Of a stretch of DNA of 64,000 nucleotides, positions 33,303-45,314 are shown piece by piece. Within the stretch, counting starts at the first letter, position 1, and every line of letters starts with the position of its first letter. The DNA comes from Sphaerolaimus hirsutus (lineage: Eukaryota > Nematoda > Chromadorea > Monhysterida > Sphaerolaimidae). The position numbers were made by a program, and so were the translations under genes. Location: contig OZ038452.1 of NCBI GenBank assembly GCA_964036195.1, forward strand, positions 2,170,001 through 2,234,000, in the 5' to 3' direction. A model generated the notes under the pieces. The model was not told the origin of the DNA. It saw only the letters and a list, made by a program, of their open reading frames with translations, and did not search any database.

Positions 33303-33950
33303 ATATCCACAGTATACAAAAGAAAAAGTTTCTGTTTCTAAACATACGACAGGTACAGTTTACAAACATTATATTTAGACAGTAACAAAAGCGATTTTAA
33401 TTTTTCAAAGGCACGGCGTACAATAAAAGTAATAAAAAATAACGATACCAAGGCCTTGGATTTTACCTACTAAATGTGTAACGAATCTAGAATCATTTGA
33501 GAGGTTTCTGTGTTCAGCATTTGAACACATTTATGAATATGTACCCAGTATTCCATGAGTAAGTGCAAGCGTGCAGTCACTTTTTCATATACCGCTTTTT
33601 TGTTTGTATGTATACCAGAGTTGCGAAAGCGTATTTACGCTTACCCGAAATACCCGGGTAAATGGGTATTTATACTTACGCTTACGCTTACGCTTTCGTA
33701 AAATACCCGTAGGCTTTATTACGGTTTCCCGGCGGAATACCCAGGTATTAAAAGCGAAAAATTTTTTTCACACAACCCAGTTTTATGCTTTTGAAAAAGA
33801 AACAAAGAAACAGAAAGTGATTGGGAATGCGTACCAAAGAAATAACACCGTGTGTTCTCTAACGGAGTGAAATAGCGGCACATGTGCAAATTGTGTCTTC
33901 TAGCAATATCGTGGCTTACGAAATGAAATTTCGTGTCAGAATATGGATAC

Positions 33951-34190
33951 CATATTTCCTCGAAATACACCCAGGGTTTTTCTCAACGTGCAAAATTAAA
34001 GTGTCTATAAACTTACATAGGTAAGTACATATGTACCTACGTAGTTGGTATAAGCCCTGTCCTAATATAACTCGGTATTACTTTTAACATGTGTTCCGCA
34101 TTGCACAGATACCAAACTACAGTTTTTGGACATTATTAGACACATTTAGGGTGGGGGTATTTCGAGGGGGTATTTTGAGGAACGACAGGA
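33951..34190. mobile_element. TA-type MITE, eroded
   Basis: CATATTTCCTCGAAATACACCC at the left resembles the family; the right end GTATTTTGAGGAACGACAGG is damaged. The interior keeps GTGTTCCGCATTGCACAGAT, as in the copies at 22485 and 45630. Confidence 0.6.
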
Positions 34191-34301
34191 ATTCGATAAT
34201 CCTATGCTCAGCAGTAAGAGCACTTTGTAAAAAAACTTTATGCTTACGCTTTTTCTTACGTTTTCCTAGGTATTTTTAAAATACCTTACGCTTTGAAGGC
34301 C

Positions 34302-34633
34302 GGAATTAGAGCTCAGCGTCGATTCGACGTGAAATGATGACGTGAAATGTTTTCGTGAAATTAATTACACGAGTGTGGATCATGCTACGGGTCTACAATT
34401 TTCTAAGGATAATATATGAATCAATACCTTAATCGTGTCCAATACTGAGTGTTATCAGCCACAACTAGAGCGAATTGAAAAATTCAATTTTTATCATTCC
34501 ACGTCATCATCATTTCACGTCACAGTGTCAGGGAACAACTTGACATTTCACGTCAGACTTTTGCTTGCAAAAGTAGCATGATCCACACTTGTGTAATTAA
34601 TTTCACGTCGAATCGACTCTGAGCTCTAATTCC
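34302..34633. mobile_element. Palindromic element GGAATTAGAGCTC, about 330 bp
   Basis: Arms GGAATTAGAGCTCAGCGTCG... and their inverted copy ending CTGAGCTCTAATTCC span roughly 80 bp each. ATTTCACGTC repeats line both arms. No exact target duplication; CGCTTTGA and CGCTTAAT flank it. Confidence 0.7.
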
Positions 34634-34650
34634 CGCTTAATATCCATACC

Positions 34651-35267
34651 TAGGGTGTCAAATTTCCGGTTTCCGTTTTCCGTTTTCTGCAGGCAAATTT
34701 TTTCTGTTTTCCGGCTGCTTAATTTTTTTTCTCCATTTTCTGTTCTGTTTTCCGGCAACTTTTTTTCCGTTTCCGTTTTTCCAGCTCATTTTCCGTTTTC
34801 CGGCTAAATTTTCAGTTTTTCCGCCTTTTTCCATTTTCCACCTCAATTTCCAGTTTTTCCACCTCAATTTTCCATTTTTCCACCTCATTTTACATTTTTC
34901 TGGCTCAACTTTCTGTTTTCTGTATCAGCCAAACTGGTAAAAATTCATGCAGATTGTCAATGATGTAAAAATTTTCTGTTTCCAGCAAAATTACTGCAAA
35001 TTTTTTCCACTTCCAGCAAAATTTCAGCAAATTTTATCTGTTTTCTGGCAAAATTTCAGCAAATTTTTTCATTTCCGTGCAAATTTCATTTTTCCGGTCT
35101 GTTTTTCCGGCCCCTTTTACCGTTTTCCGGCCGCTGAAATTTTTGTTCTGTTTCCGTTTCCGTTTTCCGCCAAGTGCAATTTTTTTTCCATTTTCCGTTC
35201 CGTTTTCCGGCCGCTGAAAAATTTTTTCCATTTCCGTTTTCTGTAAAAAAAAATTTTTGACACCCTT
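34651..35267. mobile_element. hAT-like TAGGGTGTC element, copy 2
   Basis: TAGGGTGTCAAATTTCCGG at the left and TTTTTGACACCCTT at the right, flanked by TCCATACC and TACATACC (7 of 8 matching). Reverse orientation relative to 27498-28159; TTTTCCGTTTCCG words throughout. Confidence 0.87.
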
Positions 35268-35352
35268 TACATACCCATAATTTGGAAAGTGTATTTACGC
35301 TTATGCTTACGCTTTCCAAAGATACCGGTTTTTTTACAACTCTGCTTTTTAC

Positions 35353-35702
35353 CTACATCTAGGACATGAAACGAATCAGTGATTTAGCCCTTCGTTACTA
35401 ATGACGTATTTATGTTGTTTTTTTAATTTAAATATGATTCCATTCGGTTCATTATAAATACATTTTATTCAATCCGACTTTTTATGTGAGAAATATATGA
35501 ATTTGATCAACAAATCCTTATAGAAAGTCGGATTGTAAGGGCTTAGGTAGAATCTTATCGTCGCAGCGCACACAAATTTGTCCAAAAAATTACGTATGAA
35601 TTTGGCTCACATAGAAGTTACCATTTGCGTTTTATACGTACTAGAGAAAAAGACGCAGGATTTCTGTACTCGTCACCGATAATGGCCACGCAATGTAATT
35701 AA
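35353..35702. other. Spacer, nothing recognised
   Basis: AT-rich; no exon-like frame with splice support. Confidence 0.35.
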
Positions 35703-35710
35703 GTCAACAC

Positions 35711-36894
35711 TAATGATGGCAAAAAAAGATTCGAAAATTCGAAAACATTTTCGAATTTTCGAATTTTTTCGGAATTTTCGAATTTTTATTTCGCCCCTAG
35801 AAAAAACACTTAAAAATCGATTTATTTTTCAAAAAATTCGAAAATTCGAAAATTCAAAAATTCGAAAATAGTTTTCGAATTTTTTAAGGAATTCAAGGCA
35901 ATAAAACACTCTGTTAAGTTCAACGTGCTAAATAAATCAACAATTGATACGCGGCGCGGATGGAAAAGTGAAACGTAACAAAAAACGTTGAAATGTCTCC
36001 ATGGCGGAAGAGGCGGACTTCGACACATCCGTTTTTTATACTGTATTTACTCAAAATATCCCCCCCCCCCCTCGAAATACACACCTCAAAATTTACACTA
36101 TTAATTCATAAACCCCCCTCGAAATACCACCCCCCCCCAATTTGGTGTATAGAGAACGTAATGCAGTTTGTGATCTGGGAAACACAGAACACACGTTAAA
36201 AACAATGACTGTGTTGTGTAGAACAGGGTTTGTACCATCTGCGTACTTATATAAGTATATAGAGTCTTATAAAAGGCAGTTTTTGTTGCATTTTTTGACA
36301 TCTGTTGTACAAACAACAATTTAGTACTGGGATTTTGAAAAATTTCTGGCAAAATAATACACCCCCCTCAAAATACCCACCCTCGTTTACCCCCCCCCCC
36401 AAGTTTCCACTCTGAAAAAATAATACGGTATTTAAAGCCAATTTTGTATTTTATGCTGATATTTTATTTGACGCCAATTTTAAAATTGTTGTTTTTATTG
36501 CCTTCGCTCTGTTGGTGAATTAAATGTATCAATGTGTTAATTAAATGAAGAAGCAGCACACTGGTTTGCATAACTCATTCCACCATTTTTTATGCTAATT
36601 TATGGTTAAAATAAGGTCATAACAACTGAGCAGAACATGAAGACAGTCCAAATTCTGTGTTTAAAGCTTAAGATTCAATATTTTTCCAAAAAGATTCGAA
36701 AATTATTTGAAAAAATTCGAAAACTAGCCAAAAAAATCCGAAAATTGCCAAAAAAGATTCGAAAATTCGAAATTCGAAAATTAAATTCGAAATTCGAAAA
36801 TTATTTTTAGGAAAAATTCGAAAATTCGAAAATTCATTTCAGAAAAAACACTTAAAAATTTAAATACTTTTTTTTCGACTGTTTGCCATCGTTA
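35711..36894. mobile_element. hAT-like TAATGATGGCAAA element, TSD GTCAACAC
   Basis: TAATGATGGCAAAAAAAGA at the left and TTTGCCATCGTTA at the right, flanked by perfect GTCAACAC (35703-35710, 36895-36902), fitting nTnnnnAn. Arms of AAAATTCGAAAATTCG words. Its interior is inverted relative to 20442-21628. Confidence 0.92.
36041..36428. mobile_element. TA-flanked MITE nested in hAT-like element
   Basis: CTGTATTTACTCAAAATATC at the left and AAATAATACGG at the right with TA on both sides. The interior is the reverse complement of the 19407 and 22485 type (AACACACGTTAAAAACAATG). Confidence 0.75.
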
Positions 36895-36902
36895 GTCAAC
36901 AC

Positions 36903-37177
36903 AAGTGTCAACTAGTGTTTGGGTTGGCGTTAGCGACCATTTGCTGTCGCTTAATTGCCTACCGAAGCCATTATTGGTGTCGCAGATGGAAATCCTGCAT
37001 CTTTCATTCTCCCTAACATTCTCGCAAACGATAACTTGGACGTGTGCCAAATATGAATATACACAATCGTACGAAAACCCTTTAGATCATTGACTTCTAT
37101 AATGTCCGCCGAGTTTACTATAACTGAAACATATTAACATCAACTATCTGATACCAGTATTTAGCATTGCTCAAGTG
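36903..37177. other. Unique spacer, nothing firm
   Basis: Balanced composition and a 62-codon open frame (36905-37093) without clear splice sites. Could be host sequence; no call made. Confidence 0.3.
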
Positions 37178-37531
37178 TAGTGATGTGAAAAGCGCCAGAA
37201 CTTTGGCGCCAAGCGCCAAAAGCGCCATGGAGCTTTTCCGACCCCTAGCGCCATGCGCCAATGGCGCCAGAGCAAAATGGCGCCAAGCGCCAGAAGCGCC
37301 ATGGCGCTTTTTGCTTTGGCGCTAGCGCCAAGCGCCAGCGCCAGGCATTTTGTTCCTGGCGCCGGTCATAAATGGCGCCAAGCGCCAAAAGCGCAATCTC
37401 GCTTTTCATGGGCGTGGCGCCAAGCGCCAATGGCGCCACAGCAAAATAGCGCCAAGCGCCAAAAGCGCCATGGCGCTTTTTGCTTTGGCGCTAGCGCCAG
37501 GCGCCAGTGCCATGGCGCTTTTACATCACTA
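37178..37531. mobile_element. GGCGCC element, minimal copy, 354 bp
   Basis: TAGTGATGTGAAAAGCGCC at the left and GGCGCTTTTACATCACTA at the right enclose GGCGCC/AGCGCC arms with almost no centre. The flanks CTCAAGTG and CTTACCTA do not match, so the duplication is lost or the copy is rearranged. Confidence 0.8.
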
Positions 37532-37539
37532 CTTACCTA

Positions 37540-37843
37540 AGTGAAAACAATATTGCAATATCATGGAAAATGTTGTGTTTAAAAGTTTTTTTTATTTCTA
37601 TGGAAGAAATCCGTAATAAATTTTCCTGGTGAAATACATCTTAATTTTTATAGGTATATTGACATATCGATTTGTCAGGCTCGACGGTCATAGCTGATGT
37701 GCATTACGCGGGAATTAAATCTGGCCACGGTGTATGTATCGGTATCAGTACCTGGTATGCTATCGTTATTGGTATATGAAAATTAAAGTCACAGTATTGC
37801 TATTGGAATACCATACCTGTGTTCTTTGAACCCTAGTTGTGGG
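37540..37843. other. Spacer with a solo element end
   Basis: Near 37710 GGGAATTAAATCTGGCC matches the right end of the inverted-repeat element at 42705-43635, apparently a solo remnant. The rest is AT-rich. Confidence 0.4.
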
Positions 37844-39441
37844 TAGCATTCAAAAAAATCACCAATTGTTTGGAAAATATGTATAAATATATCACCCCAA
37901 ACTTGGAAAAAATATAAATATATATAAATCACTCAAGGCCTTCAGAAAATATAATTAAATCACTGAAAAAATAACTCTAAGCTCAAAAAAAATCACAAAA
38001 AATCACTTGCAGTTTATTTCAATTACAAGCAAAATTGTGGGCTATTGCAGGCTTAATTTACCATTTGCAAGCACAAAAATGTACTCTAACATCCCACAAT
38101 CTAGTTATTATTGTTTCACAAGCAGTATTCATTTCATACAATATTGACAAGTGAAAATATCACACAAATATCACAACAGAAAAATTCAACCTACAACCTC
38201 AATGACAACTTCAAAAACATTTTGCTCTGCAAACATGTTGCACTTAACCTATAGTGCCTGGTTGTGGCAGTGATGTTTGACTAAATAGGTGCTTTGTACT
38301 TGCAGCAGTGCCAGGTATGCTGAGGAAGTTTAGTGCAAATTCACTTACCATATTTCCTTGAAATACCCCCAGGGGGTTTGTTTTTTTCAGAGTGAAAATT
38401 TTGAGGGGGGTTAAACCAGGGCTGGTTATACATTCATAGTGTCCATTTTGAGGGGGGGGGGGGTATTTAGAGGAAATGCAGTAGTTCATGCAATTATCTT
38501 GTGTTTTAAAAAGCTACTTTTTCAACAGTGGTGAGCTGTGAAAACTCACGGCACACAGCTACATGTTTGGCAAAATTTTGGTGACATTTTGGTGACACCA
38601 TGGTGACAGTTTTCCACAGTTGTCCCCATATTTAATAACTGGCAACATTGGTGGATGTCACCAAGTGTTGCCAGCTTTCAAAAGTGGTGAAGTGAGTTTT
38701 CAATTACTGTAGATCATTTTTGATGACATCACACGGGTATTTTTGATTCAATGTTATGTTTTATTTCAGAAAAGTATGTTATAAGATAGAGATGCTTTGT
38801 ACACTAAACATGACAATACAATTCATAGCAGGATATCATAAAAAGTTACTTGAACATTGTTAGCTGTTTACATCTTTGTCACACACATAATGAAGACTAA
38901 GTGATGGTGATATCACCATTTGTCATCATTTGAGTTTTCACATTAGGTAAACACAGTGGCAAACTAGTGACTTGCCAAAACAACCCAACTGAAATCCACG
39001 CTATTTGTGAAAACTGAACATCTACAGCATTCTATTGTGGAAAACTGGATGGTGACATGTCACCATTTTTGGCCATTTCAGTTTTCAAAAAAGTCATGGT
39101 GAAAACTAGTGTGTGTAGGCACAAATTTTACCTGCTTCAAACGCTATTTGTACTCAATAATGCTCTACATGAGCAGATAAGAGATTTTCAGGAGAAAATT
39201 CTCTTGCAAAATTCAAAATTCTCTTGCACAAATTACATGTTTTAGTCATGAAGTGCAATACTTGCACCACAATGTATCTAGTATGAGTGATTTTCTCAGT
39301 GATTTTTTTTCGAATTTAAAAAAATATATACAAATATATCACTCACAATTTGAAAAAAATATAAATATATATAAATCACGGGTTATTTATATTTATTGTG
39401 ATTTTCGAAAATATAAATCACGGGTTATTTTTTGAATGCTA
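37844..39441. mobile_element. hAT-like TAGCATTC element, TSD GTTGTGGG
   Basis: TAGCATTCAAAAAAATCACC at the left and TTATTTTTTGAATGCTA at the right, flanked by perfect GTTGTGGG (37836-37843, 39442-39449). ATATAAATATATAAATCAC words fill the ends. The interior is shared with 42147-44871. Contains a 134-bp TA MITE. Confidence 0.92.
38348..38481. mobile_element. Short TA-flanked MITE
   Basis: CCATATTTCCTTGAAATACC at the left, GGTATTTAGAGGAAATGCAG at the right, TA on both sides; nested in 37844-39441. Confidence 0.7.
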
Positions 39442-40452
39442 GTTGTGGGGTACCATGTCAGGGCTGACATGGCTGATGATGGCATTTTTGGCGACTACAG
39501 GTGAAAGTGTGTCCATGTTTTTGGCCTCTTTTGTGCACTGCCGTACAATGCGTATAGCATGGAAAGCCACACCCCAATAATTTTGAAAGCATGACCAAAG
39601 ATGGAAAAAACACATAAATTGAACACAGAAACTCATTGAGTTTCTGTGTTTTTGTTTTACACAGAAACACGGAAACTCAAAAAAATTTGAAAAACTCAAA
39701 ACTGAAATGAGCTTTTTTTGGAGAACACAGAAACACGGAAACACAGAAAAGTTTTTTTGAGTTTTTTTCAGCGAAGTGATTGAACACATTTTCAGGACGC
39801 ACATAAATTCAGTTAAACTAAACAAGATAAATATATGCATGTATAGCATGTAAATATGTACATAATGTAAATATTCATATTTTATGATAGAACAAAAGAT
39901 GGCATGCACATCTCCTGGTGGACATGTTTAAATATTAGTTGTAGTTCAAATCAATTCTGTAGTCTTCCATACAGTGCACATCCATTGAAGAATTTTGGAG
40001 TACTGCGTAAATTGTCATTTGTGAGCATTTTGTTGATGCTGGTGTTGTGATGTGGGTGGATGTCCTCATGCAGGACATTTTTATGGACTTTTTCAACACT
40101 TGAATGAACACACATGTTATGTGGGGTTCAAACATGTGCAAAACCAATATTTTATAAGAAAACCGCTGTTTCCACATCAAAATGCAGTAAATCAGAATTG
40201 TTTGGGGGGAAACTCAAGTTTTTTGGACAAAAACTCAAGTTAACTCAAAAAAACTTGACTTTTAACAAACAAAAAAAAACAGAAAATTAAACAGAGTTAC
40301 TCAAGTTTTTTTCGATAAGGTATTTGTAAGAGCGTTTTTTACGATGGGAAAGACACCACCCCACAAAATTTTAGACAACCAAATGCAATAATAATTCACG
40401 GAACATAAACTGTTATGTGTTTCATAAACTAAATTTAAATAAATCCCCTCAG

Positions 40453-40575
40453 AGATTTTGGCGGCTTGTCGTAGCCTACGGGGCCTGTGCGGCATGCGCG
40501 GCCATGCAGTGGGCTGCACAGTACCTCGACAGAGCACTGCATCACAAGATCGACGCCGCTACACTGGCAGACTGA
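40453..40575 (+). CDS. Candidate terminal exon inside a transposon insert
   Basis: The acceptor AATAAATCCCCTCAG at 40452 is followed by 40 open codons (RFWRLVVAYGACAACAAM...KIDAATLAD) and TGA at 40573-40575. GC-rich third positions and an amphipathic Ala-rich make-up look like true coding. The exon lies within DNA inserted in the hAT-like element 39596-45003, so it may be a captured gene piece, part of another transposon, or host sequence moved by rearrangement. The family is unknown. Confidence 0.45.
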   Translation, partial: RFWRLVVAYGACAACAAMQWAAQYLDRALHHKIDAATLAD

Positions 40576-42146
40576 GTTTACCATGTTTATAGCGGTTGTA
40601 GTGCTCTGCACAATTTCATTCCCTTATCTCCCATTTAATTGTTATTTTTGTGCGCCAATTCTATTTAGCTAAAGTTAGCTAAGTTATGTCTAGCCCAAAT
40701 GTAAACTACATTCCACGTGGCACAAGGTGAGAGGGGAATCTCACATTTTCACTTTAAAGTGCCGCGGCGTGCGGACACCTTTGAGGTCGCCGGCACACTG
40801 TTGTGACTTTCTGGGCGGTCTAATGCACATTCCACCCTTTACTTATCTTTGGGCAGAGGCAGAGACTGACGACTGATAGGTAGGTGGCAACCGGAAGCCA
40901 GGAACAATGAATTTCACTCAAAAATACCAAAACAAATACTGTTCCGAGTTCCTCCCCATGTTGACTAGATTGTCGTGCGTCATCTAGTACCGGTGGGTGG
41001 TAGGAACAGCTTCTGATAACGCCCCACGTTACAAGTCGCAGTCCAAAAAATGCTTTTCTGCCGCCCCAGCATAAATATCTCATCGCGCTCGGAAGGGTGT
41101 GGCCATCGGGCTGAAACCTTTCTCACGGGCGCTAGCTGACCGGATAGTCACAATAGTGGGTTGCGAGGTTGGAGGTGATAAGCATTTTGCGCCCGCGAGC
41201 ATTCTGCTAGCTACCGTAATTTATGAATACAAACCCCTGTGCAAAGTTTGATTCTAATTAATTAGCATTAGTTGTAAGCTTGTATTTATTGCTTAGTTAC
41301 TTGTTAGCTTGAATTCCTATGGTAAATTATGATGCCGCATTCGCTTTTAGCCATATTTCTCTCATTCTCACTTTTATAAATATGCATTGCACTGCGTTGT
41401 TATTTGTTCTAGAATATATTAGATTAAGTAGGGATTTGTAGGTAATTATGGAAGTAAGTAATTGCTCTACCAAGTAAGCCAGTAATTAGCACATTAAGCC
41501 CCATGTTGCATGAAGCCTTTTTAATTGTTGCAATTAGCCGTTCTTAATTATTACCGCCCATTTTATTAGCTTAATTAGTTACGCTTCTATGAGTATTTGT
41601 ATACTATGATTTTACTAAGTATTTACATCAGAGCTTACGTGATTTGGAAGTGATTTTGTACATTCCTGGACATTATGCTTTTTGTTAGCTTTTTATTCAT
41701 GTCGATTATGGTAATTTTATTCGCCTTATAAGTAGCTGAAATTGTTGTTTTTGCCCACTCAATATTTCAACTTAGCGAAAATTGACTTTGTTTCTACTCT
41801 GCCGCTAGTGTTCTTCCATTGCCCAAAAAAATAAACTCTCTTCTCAACCCCAACTTGGACCCCCTTTTGTATTGGCACTAAGTACTAACTGTTTTTTCCC
41901 TAAGTTTGCTAATTAAAAACCGCTCTAATTACTGCGCTGCTTGTGCTAAGTGTAGGCGCTGTGCGTGCTGCGGGAAATGGAACAGCGTGGACCCCGAGTT
42001 GTTCACTGCAAGTTCTGCAAAAACCTACCGTCTTCGGACACGTTTTCTTAAAATTTACACACGCATTTATAACCTGGACCTCCGGGCCCAGTGCAGTGCA
42101 CACCAGTGGCAAGCGGCCGGTGAAGTGGAGTGAGAGGGAATACAGT
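40576..42146. other. Insert of unknown nature within 39596-45003
   Basis: Less repetitive than its surroundings, with GC-richer patches at 40755-40820, 41090-41210 and 41940-42120. The last shows a Cys-rich frame on both strands (AKCRRCACCGKW on plus, 41906-42133), but without splice evidence no gene is called. Long AT-rich stretches lie at 41220-41900. GATAAGGTATTTGTAAGAGCG at 40314 and CGCTCTGAATCG near 44890 are weakly inverted and may be the insert's ends. Confidence 0.35.
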
Positions 42147-44871
42147 TAGCATTCAAAAAAATCACCGATTTTTTGGAAAATATATATAAATATATCACTC
42201 CAAATGTAGGAAAAATATAAATATATATAAATCACTCTTGTTCTCCAGAAAATATAATTAAATTTCTGAAAAAATAACTCTAAGCTCGAAAAAAATTACA
42301 AAAATCACTTGCCCTTTATTTCTTTTTCAAGCGATATTCTGGGCTTTGTTTACCATTTGCAAGCAAAAAGTGTACTTTAATATCCCACAGTCATTTATTA
42401 TCATTCCACAATATTTATACAATAAGTTAGAACATCAAGCAAATATCAGAAGAGAAAAATTCAACCTACAACCTCAATGACAACTTAAAAAACAAATTGT
42501 GCTACAAACATTTGCACTCAACCTTAAGCACCTGGTTGTCGCAATGGACGTTTGACCAAATAGGTGCTCAACACTTGCAGCAGTGCCAGGTATGCTGAGC
42601 AAGTTTTAGTCAATGCAACCAAAATATTTCATCCAGTTCAATTTAATATGCTTTTAATTTTTTATTTTCAAACAGCAAAACTGAAACCAGGCACAGTGCC
42701 CTCAGGGGCCAGATTCAATTTGTGTGTAATGCGCCCTACGTGGATGTAATGCGCCCAAAATCGGGCAGCCTCCCTACAGATTGTTTACGGTTGTCCTACC
42801 CTACACGCCAGGCTCCCGACACAACAAAACGCAATTCAATTGCATGTTGGGAGGTCGCCCTCAGGTGTAGGGCAACCGTAATCAATTTGTCGGGAGGCTG
42901 CCCAATTTCGGGCACATTATTCACCAAAATGTTTAGGACATAAAACGGAAAATGTCCAAAATTTTCAAAATAGAAAAAAGATGAGCGACAACAAGCGCGT
43001 CCCGCCGCTGGCACCCACGTTTCGCATGTTGTGCAGATCGAGTATAAAATGTGTGTGCAGTGCATTTCATTGTTAATCTGAATACTCTACCTTGCTAATA
43101 GAAGAGGAGTTTTATTTATTGGCTGCCATTCTAAAGGTGCGCCCTTCTATTAGAAGAAATGTGGTAAGAAACTGAATGTTTGGTCAATCAGCTGAATAAC
43201 ATCTGAATAAAAATGAAATATGGAAATAGAATGACATGTTGGCACTGATAAAAAAAAATTGCTCTTCTTACTATAGGGTGATAGTGAATGTAATCAACTG
43301 TGAACGGAACGGAATCCGTCCATTCAATTTTGAATTTGAGACATGAGTAAATAATTTAAAACATAAGTACCTAAATGGAACAAAATTGTACAGTCAAAAG
43401 TCCGTCCATCTTTACCAACGTTTACCGCTCCTGACAGCATTTTTGTGGAGGGCAGATTTTTATTGACACGCGCCCGACAAAATGCATGAATTGAATTAGA
43501 AATTGATGTGTCGGGTGCCTTTCACGCATAACTCGGCTATCAATTGTACACGGGTTTGTCGGGCGTGTAGGGAGACGCGTGTAGGGTGTAGTGCATAACT
43601 TAGGTAAATTTGTAGGGAGAATTAAATCTGGCCCCAGGAGTCCATGCACTTCATCCACTCCAGAATTTGTTCTCTCACAGTCCAGACATCAAGTAAACCT
43701 TGTCAGCCAGCCCTGATTTCTGGCTTTAAAAATTATACAATAAAATTTACTGTTGGTCATATTCATAGTAAAAAGTGATTGCCATGCTGTCACCCAGGTT
43801 TTGTGTATCAGGTGCAACAGTTTGGGCAAAAATTGCATGATCAATACTAAAAAATGTATTGAATAAATTTTTCTCGCCTTTTTTGCATGCTGTACGTCCA
43901 ACCTTTAAATAGAGCATAAAATTCATAGGATGACATAAATAAAAAATTACTAAAACAGTTCACATCTTTGTCACACACAAGATGAAAACAAAGTGATGGT
44001 GATATCACCATTTGTCATCATTTGAGTTTTCACAGCAAAAATGGATCCGTGAAGCATGTGGAAGCAGGCTGGATACACGTGAAGCGGGTGCTTGCACACA
44101 CTTCCACATGATTTCACCCGCTTCCACCAACATCATGAAAATCTTGGTGAAGTGTCTTGCACCAGCTTCACCTAGCTTCACCACGCGCTCCATGTGCATC
44201 CAAACATGTGGAAGACACTTCACAGGGCTAGTGCTTCCACACGCTTCCCCTATGTATACATTTGTCTGGAAGTGTCATATTAAGATGCATGAGTGTCTTC
44301 ATGCAGATTTTTGTGATGTGTGTGGAAGCTCCAACATTCTTGGTGAATCATTGGGAAGTGTTGGCATGAAGACACTTCATGACACTTCACCGCGCATTCA
44401 CACAGCCAGCTTTTGCTGTGTTTCACATTAGGTAAACACAAGGGCAAACTAGTGACTTGCCAACACCACCTGACAAAAATTCATGCCATTTGTGAAAACT
44501 GACCATATACATTCATTAGTGGAAAACTGGATAATCTCATCATTTTTGGCCATTTCAGTTTTCAAAAAAGTCATGGTGTAGGCACAATATTTTAACTCAA
44601 AAATGCTCTACATGAACATAAATGTTTTCTGGAGAAAATCACTCGCGAAAATATCTTGCACAGATTACATGTTTTAGTCATAAAGTGCAATCATTGAACC
44701 ACAATGTATCTAGTATGAGTGATTTTCTCAGTAATTTTTTTTTTATTTAAAAAATATATATAAATATATCACTCAGAATTTGAAAAAAATATAAATATAT
44801 ATAAATCACAGGTTATTTATATTTATTGTGATTTTCAAAAATATAAATCACGGGTTATTTTTCGAATGCTA
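42147..44871. mobile_element. hAT-like TAGCATTC element, TSD AATACAGT
   Basis: TAGCATTCAAAAAAATCACC at the left and TTATTTTTCGAATGCTA at the right with perfect AATACAGT on both sides (42139-42146, 44872-44879). The terminal 500 bp match 37844-39441. Extra cargo: the inverted-repeat element 42705-43635 and a run of GTGAAGC/GTGGAAGC words at 44040-44400. Confidence 0.92.
42705..43635. mobile_element. Inverted-repeat element GGGGCCAGATT...AATCTGGCCCC
   Basis: GGGGCCAGATTCAATTTGTG at the left and GAATTAAATCTGGCCCC at the right are inverted. CCCGACA, GTCGGG and CTACACGCC words recur near both ends. A piece of an AATAGAAG element (43080-43165) lies in the middle. No target duplication seen. Confidence 0.6.
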
Positions 44872-45150
44872 AATACAGTGTGGTAGAAACGCTCTGAATC
44901 GTGTAGCCAAAAACGAGCTGAATACACGGATTCATGACATATTCATTTTTGAAAAACTCAAAACACAGAAAATGTGTTTTTTGTTAGAACTTACCCATCG
45001 TTGAGCATGACATGATTATATTTCAGTGTAAGATATTGCTATCTAATTCTTCAACGAGTACTTAAAAGTTGATCATTCCCACACATTTCCAAGTGTTACA
45101 AACAAAAACATCATCATTCCCACAATCACATGAATTTGCATTGCCCACAG

Positions 45151-45314
45151 GTTCAGCCATCCAAATGGTGGGCAGGTCGCGCTTTGGATTGACACCAGTA
45201 ACAGTTATGGAAGAATGGTGCCAAAAAAAGATCGGTCCAATTGACTATGGTGATGCTGTTCCTGATGCATATGTCTGGATGAACTCCTGCTTCATGCTGA
45301 TCAAAAAAGTCTAG
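45151..45314 (+). CDS. Candidate exon ending in a transposon-supplied stop
   Basis: The acceptor TTTGCATTGCCCACAG precedes 54 codons (SAIQMVGRSRFGLTPVTVMEE...SCFMLIKKV). The stop TAG (45312-45314) is exactly the first three bases of a TAGCATTC element end. The frame has balanced, protein-like composition (MEEWCQKKIGPIDYG, DAYVWMNSCFML). The family is not recognised. Whether the original protein continued beyond is unknown because the element's other end is missing. Confidence 0.5.

Larger units (their letters stand above)
33616..35344. mobile_element. CAGAGTTG element (ACGCTTACGCTT type), multiply interrupted
   Basis: CAGAGTTGCGAAAGCG at the left and CAACTCTG at the right, with repeated TTACGCTTACGCTTACG arms. 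The flanks ATGTATAC and CTTTTTAC agree in only 5 of 8 bases, so the duplication is eroded. It contains three later insertions: 33951-34190, 34302-34633 and 34651-35267. Confidence 0.7.
39596..45003. mobile_element. hAT-like CAACGATGG element, 5.4 kb with large internal insertion, TSD AGCATGAC
   Basis: The left end CAAAGATGGAAAAAACAC and the right end CTTACCCATCGTTG are 5.4 kb apart yet flanked by perfect AGCATGAC (39588-39595, 45004-45011). The family sequence stops near 40312 and resumes near 44925 (ATTCATTTTTGAAAAACTC), so about 4.6 kb was added inside. That insert contains an exon-like segment (40453-40575) and the TAGCATTC element 42147-44871. Confidence 0.88.

Noticed and set aside
37170..37539. 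Target duplication for the minimal GGCGCC copy
   Set aside because: CTCAAGTG and CTTACCTA differ; not counted as a duplication.
44012..44431. 139-codon plus frame with many Cys and His
   Set aside because: Runs through the GTGAAGC word array inside a transposon; no splice or domain support.
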